Notes: generated from the sequence alone by a model not told the origin. A DNA stretch of 64,000 nucleotides from Colwellia sp. (GCA_022969175.1 JALJPB010000009.1:60340-124339), one strand, 5' to 3'. Positions 1 to 8,647 are shown, counted from the stretch's first letter. Made by a program: numbers and translations.

Positions 1-35
1 TGACGTATTAAAGGGACAGCAATTATTATCTTAAA

Positions 36-1019
36 ATGATAGATATTACTACAATAAGCTTTCCGCCAATCAACCACTTTAGCAGCACGGTATTGCTGCT
101 TTTTGTTGTTATTTTAATAAAAGGTTTAATGACTCGTTTGGTTAATCACCAACCATTAAGCTTTTTTAACTTCTACTGTAAAAAACTCAGCGAAAAAGTA
201 AACAAAGCTAAAAACCCAGCAAAACAACAAAGCATTGCCGGATTTATTGCCCTAGTTATCACTCTTGCACCTTTGATAGTTATTTTATCGCTATTCGAGA
301 TGTTTATTGAAGTTCCTTGGCTTTGGCAAGGCTGTTTACTTTATCTTGCCATTGGTCCATTTAACTTAGCGACAAGTAGTAAGTCAGTTGCACAGGCGTT
401 AGTCGCCAATCAAAACTATTTAGCAAAACAAACACTGCAACCTTTAGTATTAAGAGAAACTGAGCAGTTATCTAAAATGGGCTTGAGCAAAAGTTGCATT
501 GAAATGCAGTTACTCAAAACACTGCAGCAAAATTTTGTCGTCATTTTTTATTTTTTAATGTTTGGCCCTTTATTCGCATTCAGTTACCGATTATTGCTTG
601 AAATGCATTACAGTTGGAACATTAAACAAACTGCTTTTAGCTCTTTTGGTCAACAAGCAAGTATTTTAGTTAACTTAATCCAATGGTTGCCGGTGCGGTT
701 ATTTACTTTACTGATGCTAATTATGCATTCCAAGCAAAACCTATTGTTATCCTGGCGTTTAATTAAAGGAAAAATTTTTCGCTTAAATAATGACATTGCA
801 CTTCATTGCTTAGCTTTGAATTTACAAGTGAGGCTTGGCGGTGTTGCTATCTACCATGATGAAAAGCTACGAAAAACAAGCTTTAATGATCAAGCTAGAC
901 AACCTGAACCAACCGATATTATTCATACCAGTACCCAGTTAAAATACACCTTAATTATTTGTGCGGTAATGCTAATAATGATTTCTGTTTTTGCCTTTAT
1001 CATTCAAAATAAGTTATAA
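36..1019 (+). CDS. CobD/CbiB-family integral membrane protein
   Basis: This is a 327-residue polytopic membrane protein with hydrophobic stretches near residues 15-30, 68-90, 95-110, 168-190, 210-232 and 305-325. The middle part, with a conserved RETE segment (about 138-141) followed by QQNFVVIFYFLMFGP and later WLPVRLF, matches the CobD/CbiB family pattern (RDT...ENFVDGVVAPLF...DWLPARL). CbiB attaches aminopropanol to cobyric acid. The charged catalytic positions look poorly conserved, however, and no other cobalamin gene is adjacent. Vibrio and Alteromonadales genomes carry such diverged 'CobD/CbiB family' proteins, and AmpE is a distant relative. The fold assignment is fairly firm, but the enzymatic role is uncertain. 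The next gene follows 42 bp downstream on the same strand. Confidence 0.7.
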   Translation: MIDITTISFPPINHFSSTVLLLFVVILIKGLMTRLVNHQPLSFFNFYCKKLSEKVNKAKNPAKQQSIAGFIALVITLAPLIVILSLFEMFIEVPWLWQGCLLYLAIGPFNLATSSKSVAQALVANQNYLAKQTLQPLVLRETEQLSKMGLSKSCIEMQLLKTLQQNFVVIFYFLMFGPLFAFSYRLLLEMHYSWNIKQTAFSSFGQQASILVNLIQWLPVRLFTLLMLIMHSKQNLLLSWRLIKGKIFRLNNDIALHCLALNLQVRLGGVAIYHDEKLRKTSFNDQARQPEPTDIIHTSTQLKYTLIICAVMLIMISVFAFIIQNKL

Positions 1020-1061
1020 CGATAAAGCTTTATATCAGTATAAGTTACGAGAAATAATACC

Positions 1062-1691
1062 ATGAATGAATTACTTTATTGGTTAGATATATTTGGCATT
1101 ATCGTCTTTGCCTTGTCAGGAGCGCTTGCCGCAGGAAAGTATCAACTAGACCCTTTCGGCGTAGTAGTATTAGCTTCTGTCACAGCGGTCGGTGGCGGAA
1201 CCATCAGAGATATTATTTTGCAGTCACCGGTCTTTTGGGTGGTAAAACCTGTTTACCTTTATATTATCCTGGCCACAGCAATATTAACTATTATCACAAT
1301 TAGACGCCCTAAGTTAATCCCAAAACGATTTTTATTAATAGCTGATGCGGTAGGCTTAGCTTTGTTTTCAGTACTTGCAACTCAAAAATCATTAAGTTTA
1401 GGTGCGCCAATTCCCGTAGCAATAATTATGGGAACCATCACGGGGGTAGCTGGCGGTATGATCAGGGATATTATTTGCAACGTAATCCCAATGATTTTAC
1501 GACAAGAGATTTATGCAACTGCCGCTATGCTCGGTGGCGCTTTATTTATTATTTTTCAACAGATTGGTTGGCAAGACGATATTGCTTTAGTATCAGCAAT
1601 TTTGGGTGCATTAACCTTAAGATTAGCGGCTATATATTGGCAGGTATCTCTACCCGCCTTTGATATTGTTGAAGAAAAAGATAAACACTAA
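1062..1691 (+). CDS. TRIC/UPF0126 family cation channel-like membrane protein
   Basis: This 209-residue protein is almost entirely hydrophobic, with about seven transmembrane segments. It contains an internal duplication, the hallmark of the UPF0126 (YicG/YadS) family, which is related to trimeric intracellular cation channels. The two copies are marked by AVGGGTIRDI (about 42-51) and GVAGGMIRDI (about 128-137), each preceded by a helix. The usual family length is about 205 residues, so the gene is complete. It sits in the inner membrane; bacterial members conduct K+ or other small solutes, but the substrate here is unknown. It follows the CbiB-like gene closely and may be cotranscribed with it. 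Confidence 0.85.
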   Translation: MNELLYWLDIFGIIVFALSGALAAGKYQLDPFGVVVLASVTAVGGGTIRDIILQSPVFWVVKPVYLYIILATAILTIITIRRPKLIPKRFLLIADAVGLALFSVLATQKSLSLGAPIPVAIIMGTITGVAGGMIRDIICNVIPMILRQEIYATAAMLGGALFIIFQQIGWQDDIALVSAILGALTLRLAAIYWQVSLPAFDIVEEKDKH

Positions 1692-1710
1692 TTTAGAATC
1701 GATTATTATT

Positions 1711-1913
1711 TTAACGAGAAAATTGCTTAGTCATCTCGATATGCATTTTTTCATACCAACCCTCTTCGATAACGACGGGGGTAATGCTTCAATTTCAATG
1801 GTGCCACTTTTTGCCTATTTATTCGCTTCATCATAAATAGATAAAATATTTTTGATTACTAGAGACTGAGCTTTTAAAGAAAGTTTTTCAACCAGAACTT
1901 AGGTTCCAGCCTC
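1711..1913 (-). pseudogene. Gene relic with in-frame stops and a frameshift
   Basis: On the minus strand this gap reads like decayed coding sequence. One frame gives VLVEKLSLKAQSLVIKN, then ILSIYDEANK, a TAG stop, then AKSGTIEIEALPP. The sense then continues in another frame as VVIEEGWYEKMHIEMTKQF and ends at a TAA at 1713-1711. There is also a TAA just before VLVEK. The amphipathic composition and acidic C-terminus look protein-like, but I do not recognise the family. The relic is deduced only from conceptual translation, so confidence is limited. Confidence 0.35.
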
Positions 1914-1969
1914 AAATTTACAAATTCACGTTTGCGTGAGTGTAGCTTCTGGAAAAAAATTGTCTTAAT

Positions 1970-2293
1970 TTAAGCTTGAATTCCCCAACCATCGTTATAG
2001 CCCGAATACTTAGCGGCAATTTTTTCAAAAGCATGCTCTTGTTCGATAACACTGTCATAGTTTGGCACCATAATAAGTGTGCAATCGACATCCCATACGT
2101 TAGGTGTCTCATCTTTATGAAGATCAACTTTTACATTGGGCATTGTCTCATTAATAAAGTCAGCCATTTCCTGTGCTTGACTTTGCTGCTCAAATAAATG
2201 AAAAAACACCACATCATGTTGCTGAGTTAAATCAATGCCCGATTGGTGCATTTCAGACAGTACCAGACCAGTTTCATCGTTAGGGAAGTTCAT
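1970..2293 (-). CDS. rraB: Ribonuclease E inhibitor RraB family protein
   Basis: This 107-residue soluble acidic protein begins with FPNDETGLVLSEMHQSGIDL, the typical N-terminus of RraB (regulator of ribonuclease activity B). It also has the family's VVFFHLFEQQSQAQEMADF and CTLIMVPNYDSVIEQE segments. RraB binds RNase E in the cytoplasm and modulates mRNA decay. Length is close to the usual 110-140 residues, although the acidic C-terminal tail of E. coli RraB is missing. It is a single gene between a relic and a noncoding stretch. The family call is good; identity as the functional RraB orthologue rather than a paralogue is less sure. Confidence 0.75.
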   Translation of the reverse strand: MNFPNDETGLVLSEMHQSGIDLTQQHDVVFFHLFEQQSQAQEMADFINETMPNVKVDLHKDETPNVWDVDCTLIMVPNYDSVIEQEHAFEKIAAKYSGYNDGWGIQA

Positions 2294-2631
2294 AAACTAT
2301 TATTTCTTACTCTTGGGGTTGTCGGCATTGAGCCATTAAAATTAATTTTTGACCAGCACTTGAATATCATCATTAAATTTGTGCGATTGGTATTATAACC
2401 ATTATTAATTTGAAAATACACAATAGCCCACCCCTTCTACTCTAAAAGATGGAAAAGTGTAAAGTGTCGGGGATTTAAGATGAGATACATTTATCGATAA
2501 TAAGGCAATGTGGTCAGACGCATTAACTACCTTTGAAGATAAGTCGGATACCTTTTTGAAATATAACCTACCTAGAGGAAAAATTATGTTCTAGATAGGC
2601 TTTACAGGATGATAAAATTTCTTGAACACTG
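2294..2631. other. Intergenic stretch with a short orphan ORF
   Basis: This 338-bp stretch has no clear gene. On the + strand a short frame is open from 2484 to a TAG at 2592-2594 (ATG at 2508). It encodes 28 residues beginning MWSDALTTFEDKSDTFLKYN, with AAGG only 5 bases before the ATG. It may be a tiny gene or the tail of a lost gene. The rest is AT-rich and contains the promoter side of the rraB-like gene. Confidence 0.3.
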
Positions 2632-3954
2632 TTAACTAGGATTAAGTGCCTTTACAGGCGTAGCTTTAATTGAATAGCCATTTTTACTGACTTGCAGGTT
2701 ATCAATTTCTATCAAGGCTTCTTGACCAAATTCTACCGTTAATCGGGGCTTGGAGATTGTTTTTTTATTACCTTCATTTAATTCTATCAATTCGTATTCT
2801 AATGAGACTAGCTCACCTAAGTCTTTTGCTTTAAAGTTAAAGGTGAAATTTTCACCCACTGTTATTGATGCTTTTTCTTCAAAATTCACCCATATTGTCA
2901 TGTTTGAGGTAATCACACTTTCAGTATAAGATTCTTTTTCAGGGTTGTTGTACCTGTCGTAAGTAACTGTAATATCAAAATCAATCAAAGCACCCAATTG
3001 CTCTTTTTCTATGACACTGCGCTGAACTTGCTCATTATTATTTGATATCGCAAGTGTATTCCATGACATAGTTGTCAATGTAGCTAATGCGACCATTGCA
3101 TAGGTAATTTTTTTTCTGAACGTCATTCTTCTTTTCTCCTTAAGTAGTTTTATTCGGGCAACATTGTTGGTGATACTTGAAGTAGCAGAGCAAACAAGGT
3201 TATGAGGTTTACTGTTATGCAGGGAATGATGGTTTGATAAAATTAGAGCAGCGAGATCTTCAATATATTTAACTTGACCGTAGATTTCACTGGCACTTTC
3301 ATCACACCTTAGCTCAATTAAGAATCGATTTTCTTTAACCAGCTTACCGACAAGTGGATTCCACCAAAACAAACATTCCGTGATTTCTAATAGCAATAAC
3401 CTTAGGTTGTCATGGTTTTTGATGTGCTGCTGCTCATGAGCAATAATAAGATTTATATGCTGAGGGTTAGAGATCCGACTTGAAAGAAGAATAATGGGAT
3501 TAACTATGCCAAGTAACAAGCCACTTGAAACTTTGTTTACCGCATATACGGGTGTTTGATATTTATCACTCAGTTCATCAAGGAAGACCAATGATGAATC
3601 TTTCATTACTTGATTTCTCCACCTGAACGACTGAAATAACCGCTTAATAAAAAGCAATGCGCCAATGGCCATCAAACTAAATAAACTCCACATCAACCAT
3701 AAGTCGACGTCAAAATACATTGACTGTTCACTACTTACGCTTTTAGCCAAACTGAACTCTGTAAAAGACAAAATTAATGGCTCCATTAATATCTCTTCAG
3801 GTATTAGTCCAGCCAAAATAGGATAAGGTATAAACCATGCGATGATGGCAAAAGAAGATAAGTAATAATTAGCAGTACAGCTACCTTCTCCATAGTTAAT
3901 AATGGCCAATACAAGGAGAGAAATTCCAGCACTGAGATAAAAGTAATTTTCCAC
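2632..3954 (-). CDS. M56 (BlaR1/MecR1-like) membrane metallopeptidase sensor
   Basis: This 440-residue membrane protein has N-terminal transmembrane helices (about 5-20, 33-52, 85-105) and a cytoplasmic zinc metalloprotease motif HEQQH at 173-177. An ELRCDESA segment follows, as in M56 peptidases. The last transmembrane helix is near 287-305. In BlaR1/MecR1 the external domain is a penicillin-binding sensor that triggers cleavage of BlaI/MecI. Here the C-terminal external part is only about 130 residues, with no SxxK, SxN or KTG motif, and looks beta-rich, so the ligand is probably not a beta-lactam. The gene directly follows the BlaI-like repressor gene (stop to ATG without a gap), and the two clearly form an operon. 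Confidence 0.8.
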   Translation of the reverse strand: MENYFYLSAGISLLVLAIINYGEGSCTANYYLSSFAIIAWFIPYPILAGLIPEEILMEPLILSFTEFSLAKSVSSEQSMYFDVDLWLMWSLFSLMAIGALLFIKRLFQSFRWRNQVMKDSSLVFLDELSDKYQTPVYAVNKVSSGLLLGIVNPIILLSSRISNPQHINLIIAHEQQHIKNHDNLRLLLLEITECLFWWNPLVGKLVKENRFLIELRCDESASEIYGQVKYIEDLAALILSNHHSLHNSKPHNLVCSATSSITNNVARIKLLKEKRRMTFRKKITYAMVALATLTTMSWNTLAISNNNEQVQRSVIEKEQLGALIDFDITVTYDRYNNPEKESYTESVITSNMTIWVNFEEKASITVGENFTFNFKAKDLGELVSLEYELIELNEGNKKTISKPRLTVEFGQEALIEIDNLQVSKNGYSIKATPVKALNPS

Positions 3955-4335
3955 TTACTTTAGCTCCTTTTTTCTCTCTTTAAGCACTGACTCAAGATAC
4001 TCAATATCATCTAAGTTAAGTTCTTCTTGTTCTAAAATATGCGCGGCTAATGGACGGATTTTCCCTAAAAAAACGCGATCGATAAAATCTTTTATTAACG
4101 GCGTTCGAACACTTTGTTTTTCAGTAATTGCTGAATAAAAAATGGTTCTTCCTTGGCTGCGACTGCGCTTAAGAGATTGTTTTTTTTCTAATCTATCGAT
4201 GATAGTTTTTACCGTTGAATACTTTGCATCGCGTCTATGTTCAATAATTTTGTGAATTTGGGGTGCGGTAGCTTCATCCACCGCCCAAAATAATTGCATC
4301 ACTTCAAGCTCAAAATCTGATAACGACATACTCAT
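3955..4335 (-). CDS. BlaI/MecI/CopY-family transcriptional repressor
   Basis: This 126-residue protein has the BlaI winged-helix pattern: LSDFELEVMQLFW at the start, then a recognition region with YSTVKTIIDRLEKKQSL followed by GRTIFYSAI. The C-terminal part (about 75-125) is the dimerisation region that BlaR-type proteases cleave. Repressors of this family bind TACA-N2-TGTA operators as dimers. Two such sites lie 18-50 bp upstream of the start codon in a 47-bp palindrome, which strongly suggests autoregulation. Cotranscribed with the M56 sensor gene. Confidence 0.88.
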   Translation of the reverse strand: MSMSLSDFELEVMQLFWAVDEATAPQIHKIIEHRRDAKYSTVKTIIDRLEKKQSLKRSRSQGRTIFYSAITEKQSVRTPLIKDFIDRVFLGKIRPLAAHILEQEELNLDDIEYLESVLKERKKELK

Positions 4336-4345
4336 TCTCTTTTAA

Positions 4346-4392
4346 CTATCTCTACATTTGTAGATATACTATATCTACAAATGTAGAGATAG
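4346..4392. promoter_or_regulatory. 47-bp palindromic operator with two BlaI-type boxes
   Basis: A 47-bp inverted repeat, perfect except for the unpaired centre at 4369. It contains TACATTTGTA (4353-4362) and its mirror TACAAATGTA (4376-4385), both exact TACA-N2-TGTA cores as bound by BlaI/MecI repressors. It lies just upstream of the BlaI-like gene, so it is almost certainly that gene's autoregulatory operator and could bind two dimers. Confidence 0.8.
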
Positions 4393-4725
4393 CAATAGTC
4401 TTTACTTATTATTAGTAACTTTCAGTTAAAAGTTTATAACAAAACTCTTGAATAATTGATGTTCATGCAACTTTTTTGGTTAGTTTTTAGTGATATATCA
4501 ATGAACATTACTTGAATAGACAGTACAGCTAGAAAGGGTTTTCAATATAAATTTAGATTCAGAATTAAAAAATAGCCTTCAAAGATTATCAAACTCAGGG
4601 ATTAACTTTTACCTTTAAGTAAAGCTAAAAGTTAATCCCTTCCACCAAAATGTTTAATTACTCCAACGAATATCACAACTAATGAAACTAGAGAGAGCTT
4701 GAGCCTAGGCAACCAGATGCACCAA
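4393..4725. other. Intergenic region with a long RNA hairpin
   Basis: This gap between the BlaI operator and the serine hydrolase gene holds a 15-bp perfect inverted repeat, 4597-4611 with 4626-4640 (AGGGATTAACTTTTA and its complement), around a 14-base loop. It lies about 85 bp past the end of the hydrolase gene. It has no proper U-tract on either strand, so it may be a processing hairpin or a weak terminator. The rest is AT-rich and should include the promoter of the BlaI/BlaR-like operon. I see no gene in it. Confidence 0.45.
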
Positions 4726-6129
4726 TTATAATTTAACACCCGGTAGTACTTGACCACCTTGATACATGGTCAATGACTGAGCATTACCCTGTTCATCTAC
4801 TTCAAAAACAATTTTTGCTTTAACGGCCTGATTAACAAACTCAGTTGTTGATAAAGCACTTAGGCTCAATTTAGCCTGCCCGGTAGCTTGTACAAATAAT
4901 TGTTCTTTTTCATGACTAATGGTTAAAATAAACCCAGGTACCAATTCAAACCTGCCATTTAGTTTGACAAGGTTTTTAGTAGCAACAACTACTGGTGTAT
5001 TCATTGCTACCTTATCTAATTTGTCAGTTAAATAAGCATGACCAATCTCATCCATATCAAAAGCAGAGTTGGCTAAAATCACAATGCCCCTTTGTTTGTT
5101 TTTATCAAAGCCAATAAATGAGCGAAACCCTCCTGTACCACCGTTATGCATATAATATTGGGAATTTTCACTGCTGATATTTAACCAAGCTAACGCTATT
5201 TTTGTTGAGTTATCATCAAAGTCAGCAGTAATTGTTTGGCTCAACTCTATATCATTATTTAATGCTTGCTGTTTCATCTGGGCGGTTAAAAATAGTGCCA
5301 TATCTGCTGCACTTGACTTAATAGCGCCAGCACCCGCTAAAGTTGGTAACTGCCAATGTTTGGTTGGCTTTAATTGATCATTATGACCATCACTTAAACG
5401 AGCTAACATAGCGGTTGGTAAATCTACAAAGGTATTGTCCATTTTTAGATTAGTGAGTACTCTACTGTTTATTAGGCCTTGATAACTTTTATTGTCAATT
5501 ATCGCTAATACATGACCGAGCAAACCGACACCAAGGTTCGAGTATTCAGTTTTTTCGCCAACCTCACGTGGTAATTGATAACCATTTAAAAATTCAACCA
5601 TCATTTCAACGGTGTAATCTGCATATGGATCTAACGGATCGGCAAATGGCATATTAGTAGGTAATCGAGGAAGACCAGAACTGTGGTTAGCTAATGATAA
5701 AAAAGTAATCGCTTTGCCATTTTTTATCGGCAACTTAATCTCATCGGGTAAATATTGCTGAACCGGATCGGTTAGTTTAATTTTCCCTTCATTAACCATG
5801 CTAGCTAATGCTAATGCGGTAAATGTTTTACTGATTGAGCCAATTTCAAACAAAGTATTGGAGTCGATTAATTGCTTGGACTCTTTATTAGCAACACCAA
5901 GGTTCAAATAACTTATTTTATTATTTTCAATGATGACTGCTGCAATACCAACCCCTTGTTTTTCGATTGTCAGTTTGTGTTCTATAATTTCAGAAATTTT
6001 ATTCATACTTTTAGATTCATAAGCATTAGCTGCACTAATAATACCTATAAACAGGACGATTAAAACAGTGATATTTGTCTGTCTTTGTTTTTTATTGCTG
6101 TTGATTATACTTTTACATTTAAAAATCAT
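4726..6129 (-). CDS. Class C beta-lactamase-type serine hydrolase
   Basis: A periplasmic serine hydrolase of the beta-lactamase/DD-peptidase (AmpC-like, pfam Beta-lactamase) family. The start at 6129 gives 467 residues, supported by AAGGTG 6 bases upstream; an ATG at 6195 lacks such a site. A basic N-terminus and hydrophobic segment (about 18-35) ending in AANA form a signal peptide. Active-site motifs are SISK (Ser98-Lys101), YSN (Tyr196-Asn198) and HNGG (from about 328) in place of KTG, typical of esterase/D-aminopeptidase-like members. A C-terminal beta domain of about 100 residues follows. The natural substrate (peptide, ester or beta-lactam) cannot be told. It sits upstream of the BlaI/BlaR-like pair, same strand, separated by about 390 bp. 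Confidence 0.82.
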   Translation of the reverse strand: MIFKCKSIINSNKKQRQTNITVLIVLFIGIISAANAYESKSMNKISEIIEHKLTIEKQGVGIAAVIIENNKISYLNLGVANKESKQLIDSNTLFEIGSISKTFTALALASMVNEGKIKLTDPVQQYLPDEIKLPIKNGKAITFLSLANHSSGLPRLPTNMPFADPLDPYADYTVEMMVEFLNGYQLPREVGEKTEYSNLGVGLLGHVLAIIDNKSYQGLINSRVLTNLKMDNTFVDLPTAMLARLSDGHNDQLKPTKHWQLPTLAGAGAIKSSAADMALFLTAQMKQQALNNDIELSQTITADFDDNSTKIALAWLNISSENSQYYMHNGGTGGFRSFIGFDKNKQRGIVILANSAFDMDEIGHAYLTDKLDKVAMNTPVVVATKNLVKLNGRFELVPGFILTISHEKEQLFVQATGQAKLSLSALSTTEFVNQAVKAKIVFEVDEQGNAQSLTMYQGGQVLPGVKL

Positions 6130-6276
6130 AATTTCACCTTGTAACTCTTTATTCGTTAAAATTTGGTCGCAACTATTCAATAACAAAGCACTCAAGCTTT
6201 GCCACTAATTAGTGTGGCGAGTATATTTGTGCTTAAAGCACGAGATTTAGTTAATGGCTAAAGACTGTTCATGTTC

Positions 6277-6876
6277 TCAGTTCTTGAGCTCAGCTAACCT
6301 TTGTTCGATATTTTCCAATAATGGGGTAAACTTTTTCTTTGCCGCCCGTTTATTTAAAAAGTAGACTCCTACAACTAATAAGGCTAAAAAGAAGTAATAT
6401 TTTTGCAGATAATCGTTAATGGTAAACATGCTTGTTTCAGTTGCTGTTGACCCTAAAGTGATTAAGATAATACTGAGTGTTAGTGGAGCAAGATACCACC
6501 AAACAATAGATTCTAATAACTGCTTTTGTTGCTCTACCTTTTGCTTTTCTCTAATTAAGAAATCTTTGATACTACTGCTTTTAACTGCAGATACTTTTCT
6601 AGCGTTTAAAAGTTTATATGGAATGTAGATACATGAAATAATTGCGGTGATTAAGCCCATTGTTTGCATAATACCAACTGTATTAGTTAAACCATAAATC
6701 CAAAAAGGAATTAACAAAACAGCGATAGATATTTCAAGTAAATCACGTCGTTTAATTTCTTTATCAATTTTTGTTGTCTGCTTTTCTAAGTTAGCAATAA
6801 CCTCTGTTAAGTCATCAGTAGAAGCATGACTAACCACTGCCTCTCTCCACCCCTGTTTTAAGTCGTCTAATTGCAT
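6277..6876 (-). CDS. Membrane protein, probable partner (anti-sigma type) of the ECF sigma factor
   Basis: A 199-residue protein I do not recognise by family. Residues 1-45 are soluble and charged. Two transmembrane hairpins follow (about 47-66 with 70-90, and about 122-142 with 150-168), separated by a basic coiled-coil-like stretch, and there is a short charged tail. Its ATG overlaps the stop of the upstream ECF sigma gene (TAATG), so the two are translationally coupled. That arrangement is the usual one for an anti-sigma factor or sigma-linked membrane protein. No zinc-binding ZAS motif (HxxxCxxC) is seen, so the anti-sigma role is inference from context only. Confidence 0.55.
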   Translation of the reverse strand: MQLDDLKQGWREAVVSHASTDDLTEVIANLEKQTTKIDKEIKRRDLLEISIAVLLIPFWIYGLTNTVGIMQTMGLITAIISCIYIPYKLLNARKVSAVKSSSIKDFLIREKQKVEQQKQLLESIVWWYLAPLTLSIILITLGSTATETSMFTINDYLQKYYFFLALLVVGVYFLNKRAAKKKFTPLLENIEQRLAELKN

Positions 6877-7355
6877 TATTCTTCTCCTATATACTGTTTT
6901 TCAAATTCATCTTTTATACGTTTAATACGCACTCTGACCGCATTAGCACTAATACCGACCACATCAGCACAAGCCTCTGAAGTTAATCCATCTAAATACA
7001 TCATTAAAATACTCGCATCGGTATCAGTTAAATGGTTCATAAAACTATTCAGTATTTCGGCTTGGCAGTTATCTTGTGCTGGCTGATTGATACTAAATTG
7101 ATTTTTCGACATCGAGTGTTTGATATCTCTGTGCTTAATCGTTTTACTTACATAAGTACAAGCGGTATTTAAAGCCACTTTATATACCCAAGTTTCTCTA
7201 GATGAATTGCCCTTAAAAGAAGCAAAACTACGCCACAGCTGTAGCATAATTTCTTGATACATATCTTCAAGCTCACCCTCATGGCAATAACGAGAGGCAA
7301 TATAACGAATTCGCCCTTGGTTATTTAGGATCACTTGTTCAAATTCTTTATGCAT
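6876..7355 (-). CDS. ECF-type RNA polymerase sigma factor
   Basis: A 159-residue sigma-70 family protein with only regions 2 and 4. Region 2 includes ELEDMYQEIMLQLWRSFASF and TWVYKVALNTA. Region 4 includes a helix-turn-helix of the form MMYLDGLTSEACADVVGISA followed by VRVRIKR. The start at 7355 has AGGA 7 bases upstream and is preferred to the in-frame codon at 7376. The protein directs RNA polymerase to a small stress or envelope regulon. It is coupled to the next membrane protein gene by a 1-base overlap. ECF group and target promoters cannot be assigned from sequence alone. Confidence 0.88.
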   Translation of the reverse strand: MHKEFEQVILNNQGRIRYIASRYCHEGELEDMYQEIMLQLWRSFASFKGNSSRETWVYKVALNTACTYVSKTIKHRDIKHSMSKNQFSINQPAQDNCQAEILNSFMNHLTDTDASILMMYLDGLTSEACADVVGISANAVRVRIKRIKDEFEKQYIGEE

Positions 7356-7568
7356 CGTTGTTCCTGCAAGGTTCAATTATATAGATATTAAGTTAGTCTT
7401 GGCAAAAATGGAATTGTGTCAAAGCAGGAGAAATAAAAAAAGCTTGTGACTTTATTGATAACTCACATTTAAATATTTTGAGTTGTTTTGTATAGTGTGC
7501 ACAATAAAACATTCACCCATCCTTAGGCTTTTAAGTCCTTACCACAAAGTGATTTTCATTTTGAATAA

Positions 7569-8015
7569 TTACTGAATTATGCAACCTTGATTGATACAAG
7601 CAGTTGTTAGTGAAAGATCTGTTGTTAAACATGCTTTTGCAAGGGAACTATCTGTACTAATACTAGCCACCCTAATTAAAATAGCTGCGCCTTTAGTATT
7701 TACCGCCACAGTACAGCCTATTAATTTACTGCCAGTTTCAAACAAAATACATTGTTTATTGGTCTGACAACTTAAGTTTAATGAAATGATTTGTTTGAGA
7801 GATTGTTCAACAGCGGTAAATATTTGGCTGGAAGGTACTTTTTGTCTATCACTTTGCTTTTGCTGTTTAAGTTGTTGGCTATAAGCTTGTTGGTCAAGTT
7901 TATGTTTTAAAACTGTTGTTTTCGCTTTGTTTTCTTTTAATAAATACCCTAAGCCAAGTAATACCACCAAAAAACCGACTAAGACGATTATTGCAATGCC
8001 AAGCCATTTAAACAT
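7569..8015 (-). CDS. Small membrane-anchored protein with cysteine-rich C-terminus
   Basis: A 148-residue protein with one N-terminal transmembrane helix (about 5-26), a Lys/Gln-rich linker (28-60), and a C-terminal domain with six cysteines at about 83, 88, 100, 129, 139 and 145. These could form disulfides in the periplasm. I do not recognise the family. It lies 2 bp after the DUF4136 lipoprotein gene on the same strand, so the pair is probably an operon acting at the cell envelope. Confidence 0.55.
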   Translation of the reverse strand: MFKWLGIAIIVLVGFLVVLLGLGYLLKENKAKTTVLKHKLDQQAYSQQLKQQKQSDRQKVPSSQIFTAVEQSLKQIISLNLSCQTNKQCILFETGSKLIGCTVAVNTKGAAILIRVASISTDSSLAKACLTTDLSLTTACINQGCIIQ

Positions 8016-8017
8016 AC

Positions 8018-8575
8018 TTATAAAGCAGGTGTTTCTGTCGTTGGGTATAACGCTAACATCGCTGAAATGGCTGATTTTATTTTACCATTTGCCTTGCGGG
8101 AGTTATCTTCAACATCAATATCTAAAGGGTAAACACTGCGCCATACCGAACGTTTAGTTTTAGGATCCACTAGATCAATAATTAAATTACCGGGGGATAA
8201 ATTCCAATTTTTTTGCTCTGATTGCCAATTACTGGCTCTTAAACAATAAGCACAATATAAAACATTTTTATTATATTGAGAAATATCCGCTCGTATTTGA
8301 TCGATTAAATGATAACTAACAATGACATCGGCTTGCTCAAGCTCAGTATATGAAAATCCTTGTTTTTCCATCGACTTTTCAATGGCTATTTCAATACCGT
8401 TGCGAGTCACATCATTAATTGATTGAAACTCAACAAAATCTGAGTTTCGTTCATACATGCTATAACTGACGACTTGGCTAAAATCAAAGCCTGTTTGATA
8501 AACTACGCCAGCTTGCTTCATAACTGAGCAAGCCGTTAGTAATATTAAAAGTAAGGTAAAGGCTAACTGCTTCAT
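8018..8575 (-). CDS. DUF4136-family lipoprotein
   Basis: A 185-residue lipoprotein. The signal peptide ends in a lipobox LLTAC with the modified cysteine at about residue 16. The rest has the DUF4136 pattern: an N-terminal YQTGFDFSQVVSYSMY, a central ADVIVSYHLIDQI and a C-terminal GNLIIDLVDPKTKRSVWR segment, with length in the family range. The function of DUF4136 proteins is unknown; they are envelope lipoproteins often in stress-related operons. Cotranscription with the following cysteine-rich protein gene is likely because the spacing is 2 bp. Confidence 0.75.
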   Translation of the reverse strand: MKQLAFTLLLILLTACSVMKQAGVVYQTGFDFSQVVSYSMYERNSDFVEFQSINDVTRNGIEIAIEKSMEKQGFSYTELEQADVIVSYHLIDQIRADISQYNKNVLYCAYCLRASNWQSEQKNWNLSPGNLIIDLVDPKTKRSVWRSVYPLDIDVEDNSRKANGKIKSAISAMLALYPTTETPAL

Positions 8576-8647
8576 TTAATCAACATAGTATTTTAAATAG
8601 AGCCTAAGCCTAGCAAATGGTCATTGCCTTAGCTACTTAAATGCAGG

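Noticed and set aside
4726..6129. Calling the serine hydrolase an AmpC beta-lactamase
   Set aside because: The SxxK/YxN/HxG motifs are shared with esterases and peptidases. HNGG replaces KTG and there is an extra C-terminal domain, so resistance function is not supported.
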